Assembly (NCBI GenBank): GCA_002705055.1
Contig: PAHY01000023.1
Location: forward strand, 1 to 56,745
Reading direction: 5' to 3'
Source of the DNA: Planctomycetota bacterium
GTDB lineage: Bacteria; Planctomycetota; UBA1135
Length of the DNA: 56,745 nucleotides
Shown here piece by piece: positions 51,194 through 56,745 of this stretch. Under the pieces are notes generated by a model, which made no database searches, was not told the origin of the DNA, and saw only the letters and a program-made list of their open reading frames with translations. Within the stretch, counting starts at the first letter, position 1; each line of letters begins with the position of its first letter. The position numbers and the translations under genes were made by a program.

Positions 51194-51469
51194 CTAGCAG
51201 GCTGGGTCAGCCTCGCGAATCAGCTCGATGGTCAGAATGGGCTGCGAGGACCGGCGAAGCTCGGTGGGCGAGCAATGTTCACAGAGCTGGGCGCTCTCCC
51301 AGGTCTGGATCACCGACCAGTACGCAGCTGCGGGCGAGGCGAATCGCCCCACGATGCGCCGCTGACTGGGCCGCGGCATCCAACGACAGCCGTGCGCGTG
51401 GATGAGGGCGATCCTGGAGTCGCGAGGTCTCAGGCTGAGATAGTAGTTGGGTTGAGCGTGATTTTGCAT
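51194..51469 (-). CDS. Small conserved-type protein with His/Cys motifs, unknown function
   Basis: 91 aa from ATG 51469 (frame open to 51538). The reading YYLSLRPRDSRIALIHAHGCRWMP, then RIVGRFASPAAAYWSVIQ and LCEHC, follows a plan seen in small uncharacterised bacterial proteins: N-terminal strand, 'H-x-x-GC', an Ala-rich helix, and a C-terminal CxxC. The three Cys and nearby His could bind a metal. It is convergent with the porin and close to the RHS region. No promoter is clear. I recognise the pattern but not a named function. Confidence 0.5.
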   Translation of the reverse strand: MQNHAQPNYYLSLRPRDSRIALIHAHGCRWMPRPSQRRIVGRFASPAAAYWSVIQTWESAQLCEHCSPTELRRSSQPILTIELIREADPAC

Positions 51470-51639
51470 AAGGTGGCACCTGCGAACACGACTTCCGAGG
51501 GCCCGCGCCGCCAGGATTCCCGACCGGGCCAAGACCACGCGATGCGGCGGACCGGCACCTCGCGCATGGCGGCATGGGATCGACGGTGAATCCCCCGGCG
51601 GATCAGTGGTTTGGCCTGAAATCTGACCGATAGAGAGAC

Positions 51640-51810
51640 ATGGGAGCTCAGATTGCCCCGCTGCCTGACGGCCCGCTCGACCTGGTCGGGGATATCCACG
51701 GCGAGATCGAGGCGCTCGAGCGGCTGCTGGCGCTGCTGGGCTACCGGCCGGACGGTTCGCACCCGGAGGGGCGGCGGCTGGTCTTCCTCTTCATCGCGCA
51801 GAAGCGTTAG
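51640..51810 (+). pseudogene. Truncated PPP-family metallophosphoesterase (N-terminal fragment)
   Basis: 56 codons from ATG 51640 to TAG 51808-51810. The translation has PLDLVGDIHGEIEALERLLALLGY and HPEGRRLVFL. GDIHG is the first metal-binding motif of ApaH/PPP phosphatases, and 'RRLVFL' should lead into GDLVDRGP. Instead the frame changes to FIAQKR and stops, and no downstream phosphatase sequence is found. The break at about 51790 lies about 255 bp before the RHS gene, so the region was probably rearranged there. Confidence 0.7.
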
Positions 51811-52065
51811 CGGTACGTTTGCAATCTTGAGTCGCACGGTTGCAAGGGCCTGCATCCGGCGTCGAGTTTTTTTCGACGCGCTCAATCCGTGCAACTTCGG
51901 CACGTTCCGAGACTTGCTGGGAAGTTGGGAGAGAGGAGCAATGCGTGAGCGGACCTCGGCGCGAGTTTTTGCGTTGCCGAGTCGCGTTGGTTCCGTTACC
52001 ACGGAGTAGTCAACGGTCTCGCCCCAAGTGTGACCGTGCTCTTTTCTCTCAACCACTTTCACAAC
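51811..52065 (+). other. Intergenic segment between phosphatase fragment and RHS gene
   Basis: 255 bp with no supported gene. It contains a hairpin GCGTCGA/TCGACGC around a T-run (51859-51879). The RHS frame is open from 51949, with GTG codons at 52030 and 52036 before the ATG at 52066. No Shine-Dalgarno is obvious. Confidence 0.5.
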
Positions 52066-55000
52066 ATGCCGAAGTTTCTGTCGGATCGTGGTGGGTTTGA
52101 TCTCATCGCGCTTTTTCTTCTCCTTTTGGGTCTCCTGGGATTGGGGGCGAGTTCTCTTTACGAGAAGCTTGCAAACTCCACACCTCGTCCGCGTCTGACG
52201 ACGACCGACCCGCTGGATCTGACGACAGGCTTCGCTGATTGGGCGTTTTGTAGCCACGAACAACGGGTGGAATCGCACCCGAACTGGTTCTTTGACCCGC
52301 AGTGGGGGCCAGGGTTCGTGTCCGGCGCGAGTGGTTGCGGCTGCGGAGGAGCGGCGAGCTTCAATGGCAACCCGGAAACGGCCGCGATGGGCTTTGGCCT
52401 TGTGCCCCCGAATGACATCGCCGCCGGCAACGCTGGCCAACTCCCGCCGGATGGCCATGACCATCCCCTCGTCCTGGCGAGCACTGGCGAAGTGGTCTAC
52501 GTCGAGACCGACTTCGTGGTCCCTGGGGTGGGCTTTGACTTCCGTTTCACGCGCTTCTGGCGTGCTGGACTCCCGGATCTGAATCGCGAGTTTGGGCCCG
52601 GCTGGTCGCACAGCTGCGAGATCGCGCTGCGCGAGAGTACGGACCAGCTGACGGTCGAGGCCTTCTTGGGGAATGGCCGCGTCGAAGACGCCTACGTGTG
52701 GAACAGCGGCACTTCGGAGTACGACATCCCAGCAGGTCTGTACGCGAAGCTCGAGAAGACGACGCCAGGAGGCGGCGCCGACCCATACTTCACGCTGACG
52801 GACAAGCACGGTGTCGTCTGGACCTTTGATAACTACATCGACGCGACGAAGGACCTCTTCTACTGCACCAGCATCGAAGACCCGTGGGGCAACGAGATCA
52901 CCTTCGATTACGACACGACCAACGCGCACCTCGTCGACACAGTGACGGACACCGAGGGCCGAGTCCTGACCTTTACGCGCAACGGCAGCCTGCAGGTGAC
53001 CGGGATCACCATGAGCAGCACCGGGATCGGGGACTACGGCAATGTCGATATCGACTACACCTACACCTCGGGCGAGCTGACGAAGGCCGAGAAGACCAAT
53101 ACCCGCCTGGTCGACGGTGGCACGAAGTCGCGTCCCTATACCGACTACACCTGGACGAGCACGGCGAACCCGGATGACGGCATGCTCAACCTCGTCAAGG
53201 ACTGCGGGACGACGGTGCTGGATTTCGACTACACGGTCTACGACTCGACGACGCCGCGCTGCACGCTGGTGACCGACGCCGACGGCTTCGAGTACACCTA
53301 TACCTACGACGTCTCCTCGAACAACAACTTCGTCACGGAGGACGTGACGCGCTACATCGACCCGTACGGGCAGAAGCAGGAGTTCATCTACACGGACCTG
53401 AGCGGGGGAGACCGCACGATCGACGGCCGCCGCGACTTTCTGGAGGACGAAGCGGGGAGTGACATCACGAATGCGGCGATCACGACCTTCAGTCGTGACT
53501 GCGACTGCGGTCGAATCGATGAGATTGTGTACGACGACGGGTCGGAAGAGGAGTGGGTCTACGACACCTGGGGCAATGTGACGAAGTACACCCGCGTGAG
53601 CTCGGATACGAACGACACAAGCCTCGTGAAGCAGTGGACCTACGACGACTTTGACGACTATTGCCGTCCGCTGACGTCGAGTGGCTGGCTCCGAGCGGAG
53701 TCGAACCCCTCGAGCAAGGTCACCTGGGCCTGGAACTCCGATGGCACGCTCGCCAGCGTGACGCACCCGACGGTGACGAGCGGGCAGCCGAGCTCGCAGT
53801 CGATTCAGTGGACCTACGGCTGGAATGACATCGGCGGAGGCATCACGGATGGCCGTCTCGGATCGATCACGAACGCCGCCGGCGAGAAGACGGGGTACGG
53901 CTATTCCGGCGACACGATCACGAAGACCTTGGATCCCGATGGGGGCGGCCTGCAGCTCGCCTACAAGAACGTCCGCAACGTCTTCGGGCAGACGACGCAA
54001 ACGGAGGATCCGAGTGGGGCGACATCGCAGTGGGATTACACCGTGACGCCCGATGGGCGAGTCCTCAAGATCGAGGGCCCAAACGGCCAGGAGATCAAGT
54101 ACGAGTACAACCTGCGTGGCTTCCGAACCGAAGAGGACAAGCTGCTCGAGGACTCTCCGTCCAACCGCGTCGAGACGACCTATGCCTACGAGAGCAGCGG
54201 GCGCATGGACTCGATGACGGCGGATGCCGCGACCGGCGGCATCCAGGCGCTGACGGACTACACCTTTGACGAGTCGAATCGCTACTCGCAGACGATTGGC
54301 CCCGACGACTACGGATCGAGGTCTGTTTTTGGCTACGGGAGCCATAACCTGCCTTGGAAGGAGTACAACGTCGACGACTCCGGGATGAGCACGACCGAGA
54401 CCCTCGTCCAGACGATCGAGCGAGACACGATGGGTCGCGTCGTGACGGTCGTGGACCGGGGTGGCCACGAGACCGACTACGAGTACGACGGCTTTGGCCG
54501 GCGGATCAAGGTGATCTCGGATCTGCCGAGCTCGAAGACGCGGGAGGTCATCACGACGCTCGAGGATGACGGGAGTCCGGAGAAAGTCGAGGTGAAGGTG
54601 GTCGATGGGATGACGACGACCACGTACGCCACGACGAACTACTACTACGACCAGGCGAATCGCCAGTACCAAACGACCCGCGTTGACCCGGAGAGCACGC
54701 TCTCGGACCGCGTGACGAAGGTCGAGAGGGATGAGATTGGCCGCGTCGCCGTCCGTGTCGATGAGCGCAACAAAGAGTGGGAGACCCAGTGGGATGATGC
54801 GGGTCGCACGAGCAAGACGATTGATCCGATCGGCAATGAGGTCCAGTACTCCTACAACGTCTCGACGCGCAAGACGACGGTGACCTCACATGAGTACAAC
54901 ACCGACACGGCGAGCTTTACCGACTACGTGACGGTGACGACGACGGATGCGAGTGGTCGGACGACGAGCATCGACAGTCAAGGCTCAGCGAGCGGGAGTC

Positions 55001-56745
55001 TCGAGACCACCTACACCTATGACGAAGGCGGCCGGCGTCTGACGCTTCGTGGTGAGGAGAACCGAGAAATCGACTGGGAGTACGACGACCTCGGGCGGCA
55101 AACGAAGGAGACTCATCGCATCGATGCCTCGACGGATGCGATTACGACGACCTACTGGTCTGCCGGCGGCCTGAAGGAGCGCGTGTCCGATGCCAACGCC
55201 ATCAATACGCGCTGGACCTACAACAGCTTCGGTCAGGAGCTGACGGTCGAGTACGACGACCAAACGGCGCAGACTTACACACGGACCTATGACTCGCATG
55301 GGCGTCTCTCGACGGCCACGGATCCGGCCGGGGTCGTGACGACTTACGCCTATGACACGGCAGATCGGGTCGACTATGTCGATTACAACTACGCAAGTTC
55401 CGGGCTTACGGGTCCTGATCGAATCGACTACACCTACGACGACATGGATCGGATCACGTCCGCGAAGACGCAGGACTACGTGAGCATGAGCTACACGGAC
55501 CTGATTTCGGTGACCCGCGCCTACAACGGATTCGGGGAGATGGACTCCGAGACGCAGCATGGAGGGCATACGATTGCCTACACCCACTTTGAGAATGGCG
55601 CGGTGAAGACGATCACCTACCCGAGTGGTGGGCCGGTCGTCGGGGTCGAGTACCTTCTCGATGACAATGGGCGCATTGATAGCGTCAAGAGGAAGCTATC
55701 GACCGACGTCGAAGGGATCTCGACGAGTACCTGGGAGACGACCGCGGAGTTTGAGTATGCAGGTCACCGTGAGTACGAGCGTTCCCAAACGCTCTACGAC
55801 CTCGTCCGTGTGCAGACCTACACGAGCTTCGGTGAGCCGGATGAACTCACCTACAAGGAGGCGTCCTCGAGCACACTCCTCAGCGGCCTCGATAGCGATT
55901 GGGATGATGCGGGCCGCATGGTGGTGCGGGAGCGGATGCATGACGAGTCCGGCGGCACCGAGATGGGGGAAGCCTTCCGCTATGACGACATGGGCCGCCT
56001 CGTGACGATGTGGCGGGAGCTGGAGAGTCCGCACAGCTGGACCGCGACGGACCCGACTGCAGCGACGGCGAACTTCCAAGACAAGGTCGCGTACACGATT
56101 GGCAAAGTCTACGAGCGGGATGATGTGACGATCACGCCAGAGGCCGGGACGCCGGTGGAGAGTATCCCGGTGTCGCTCAATAGCCTCTATCAGACGACGT
56201 CACACGACGGGAATACGTTGACTTGGGACACGAACGGCCAGCTGACGGACTACGGAACGACCAAGGATTTCGTCTGGAACGGCCAAGGGCAGCTCATTGA
56301 GGCGCAGATCAGTGGCCAAACGGACCGGGAATACGACTACGACGCCTTTGGTCGTCGGGTGAGCACGACGGTCGGGAGCCAGGTCAACGAGTTTCTCTAC
56401 CACGGTTGGCACATGGTCGGCGAATGGGATGACAACGCCGGCGAGTGGCTATGGCAGGAGATTCCCATGCGACGAGGCGAGCGCATGCTCGAGCACATCG
56501 CGCTAGATACGAACGATCTTGACTCCGACACGGATACAACGGAGTATCGGCCGTATGCAGTCCACGAGGACTTCCAGAGCACGGTGTGGGGCTTGAGTGA
56601 TACTGACGGAGACATCCTCGAACGCTATAACTACACGGACCCGTACGGAGTGAGCGATTCAGAGGATGTGACCTTCCCCCGGTTTGATGGACACCGGGTT
56701 TACGCTGCTTCCGCAGCAAGGGATTGTTTTTCAAACTCCGCCGGA
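52066..56745 (+). CDS. RHS/YD-repeat protein, 3' end beyond the window
   Basis: About 1560 codons visible, frame open to the last base. The N-terminus has a basic stub and one hydrophobic segment (LIALFLLLLGLLGLG, about residues 14-30), a signal or anchor. Then a Cys/Gly stretch (GASGCGCGG), and the DUF6531-like start DFVVPGVGFDFRFTRFWRAG with FGPGWSHSCEI. Many YD repeats follow: YEYNLRGFR, YEYDGFGRR, YTYDEGGRR, WEYDDLGRQ, YTYDDMDRI, FRYDDMGRL, YDYDAFGRR. Near the end comes the RHS-core-like DFQSTVWGLSDTDGDILERYNYTDPYG. RHS shells enclose toxins or surface effectors. It uses ACG for Thr far more than other genes here and has visibly lower G+C, suggesting transfer. The expected post-core sequence is missing before the window ends. 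Confidence 0.9.
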   Translation, partial: MPKFLSDRGGFDLIALFLLLLGLLGLGASSLYEKLANSTPRPRLTTTDPLDLTTGFADWAFCSHEQRVESHPNWFFDPQWGPGFVSGASGCGCGGAASFNGNPETAAMGFGLVPPNDIAAGNAGQLPPDGHDHPLVLASTGEVVYVETDFVVPGVGFDFRFTRFWRAGLPDLNREFGPGWSHSCEIALRESTDQLTVEAFLGNGRVEDAYVWNSGTSEYDIPAGLYAKLEKTTPGGGADPYFTLTDKHGVVWTFDNYIDATKDLFYCTSIEDPWGNEITFDYDTTNAHLVDTVTDTEGRVLTFTRNGSLQVTGITMSSTGIGDYGNVDIDYTYTSGELTKAEKTNTRLVDGGTKSRPYTDYTWTSTANPDDGMLNLVKDCGTTVLDFDYTVYDSTTPRCTLVTDADGFEYTYTYDVSSNNNFVTEDVTRYIDPYGQKQEFIYTDLSGGDRTIDGRRDFLEDEAGSDITNAAITTFSRDCDCGRIDEIVYDDGSEEEWVYDTWGNVTKYTRVSSDTNDTSLVKQWTYDDFDDYCRPLTSSGWLRAESNPSSKVTWAWNSDGTLASVTHPTVTSGQPSSQSIQWTYGWNDIGGGITDGRLGSITNAAGEKTGYGYSGDTITKTLDPDGGGLQLAYKNVRNVFGQTTQTEDPSGATSQWDYTVTPDGRVLKIEGPNGQEIKYEYNLRGFRTEEDKLLEDSPSNRVETTYAYESSGRMDSMTADAATGGIQALTDYTFDESNRYSQTIGPDDYGSRSVFGYGSHNLPWKEYNVDDSGMSTTETLVQTIERDTMGRVVTVVDRGGHETDYEYDGFGRRIKVISDLPSSKTREVITTLEDDGSPEKVEVKVVDGMTTTTYATTNYYYDQANRQYQTTRVDPESTLSDRVTKVERDEIGRVAVRVDERNKEWETQWDDAGRTSKTIDPIGNEVQYSYNVSTRKTTVTSHEYNTDTASFTDYVTVTTTDASGRTTSIDSQGSASGSLETTYTYDEGGRRLTLRGEENREIDWEYDDLGRQTKETHRIDASTDAITTTYWSAGGLKERVSDANAINTRWTYNSFGQELTVEYDDQTAQTYTRTYDSHGRLSTATDPAGVVTTYAYDTADRVDYVDYNYASSGLTGPDRIDYTYDDMDRITSAKTQDYVSMSYTDLISVTRAYNGFGEMDSETQHGGHTIAYTHFENGAVKTITYPSGGPVVGVEYLLDDNGRIDSVKRKLSTDVEGISTSTWETTAEFEYAGHREYERSQTLYDLVRVQTYTSFGEPDELTYKEASSSTLLSGLDSDWDDAGRMVVRERMHDESGGTEMGEAFRYDDMGRLVTMWRELESPHSWTATDPTAATANFQDKVAYTIGKVYERDDVTITPEAGTPVESIPVSLNSLYQTTSHDGNTLTWDTNGQLTDYGTTKDFVWNGQGQLIEAQISGQTDREYDYDAFGRRVSTTVGSQVNEFLYHGWHMVGEWDDNAGEWLWQEIPMRRGERMLEHIALDTNDLDSDTDTTEYRPYAVHEDFQSTVWGLSDTDGDILERYNYTDPYGVSDSEDVTFPRFDGHRVYAASAARDCFSNSAG

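Noticed and set aside
51430..54672. 1080-codon open frame on the minus strand opposite the RHS gene
   Set aside because: It is antisense to clear YD repeats, is rich in Arg/Val/Asp patterns typical of mirrored GC-rich codons, and has no recognisable domains.

Overview
The window is about 56.7 kb of high-GC (roughly two-thirds G+C by eye), gene-dense bacterial chromosome. Gram-negative envelope genes (lipoproteins, MltA, a porin-like barrel, a SurA/PpiC chaperone) sit beside proteins with a TonB-like membrane anchor fused to a squalene-cyclase-type toroid, tandem heparinase-type lyases and repeated families of large secreted unknown proteins. That mix suggests Planctomycetota or a similar high-GC Gram-negative lineage. 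The assignment is inference; no rRNA or other phylogenetic marker is present. Layout: 1-4.5 kb holds two tandem heparinase II/III-type lyases, the first cut by the window edge. 4.6-11.9 kb holds a Bax-inhibitor-1 protein, a GH3 NagZ-like gene with an SSS symporter, an isoaspartyl peptidase, MltA and an esterase: a possible cell-wall recycling neighbourhood. 11.9-17 kb is a tandem triplet of unknown secreted proteins sharing an N-terminal LPxDT motif and a C-terminal (E/S)EF tail. 17-25.5 kb carries a BaiN/HI0933-like flavoprotein, an ABM monooxygenase, a YyaL/DUF255 lipoprotein, a PD-(D/E)XK-like protein with long charged RG-rich tails, tRNA-Phe, ribF, def, a TPR protein and rpsT. 25.6-34 kb is a minus-strand run rnc-mfd-surA-like-toroid-toroid. 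34.1-42.4 kb has fabI, a thiD-like kinase, a dGTPase, then aroF-tpiA-secG-pyrE-yicC-gmk-coaC-coaB. 42.5-49.3 kb has ftsK, rimO, pgsA, a minimal sigma-54 activator and a glycosyltransferase. 49.3-56.7 kb is different in style: an AT-richer intergenic region, a porin with a strong Shine-Dalgarno, a small Cys-containing protein, a truncated PPP-type phosphatase remnant and a large RHS/YD-repeat protein that runs off the window. Themes: many first genes of transcription units have a TAnnnT-type -10 hexamer (or a one-base variant) only 6-10 nt before the start codon, implying leaderless or near-leaderless mRNAs, whereas the porin has a canonical AGGAGG. Four of eight convergent gene pairs end with stop codons interlocked in a 4-nt CTAG/CTAA. 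The best candidates for undescribed biology are the PD-(D/E)XK plus RG-tail protein, the LPxDT/(E/S)EF triplet, the TonB-anchor/toroid pair, and the RHS gene that follows a broken phosphatase gene.
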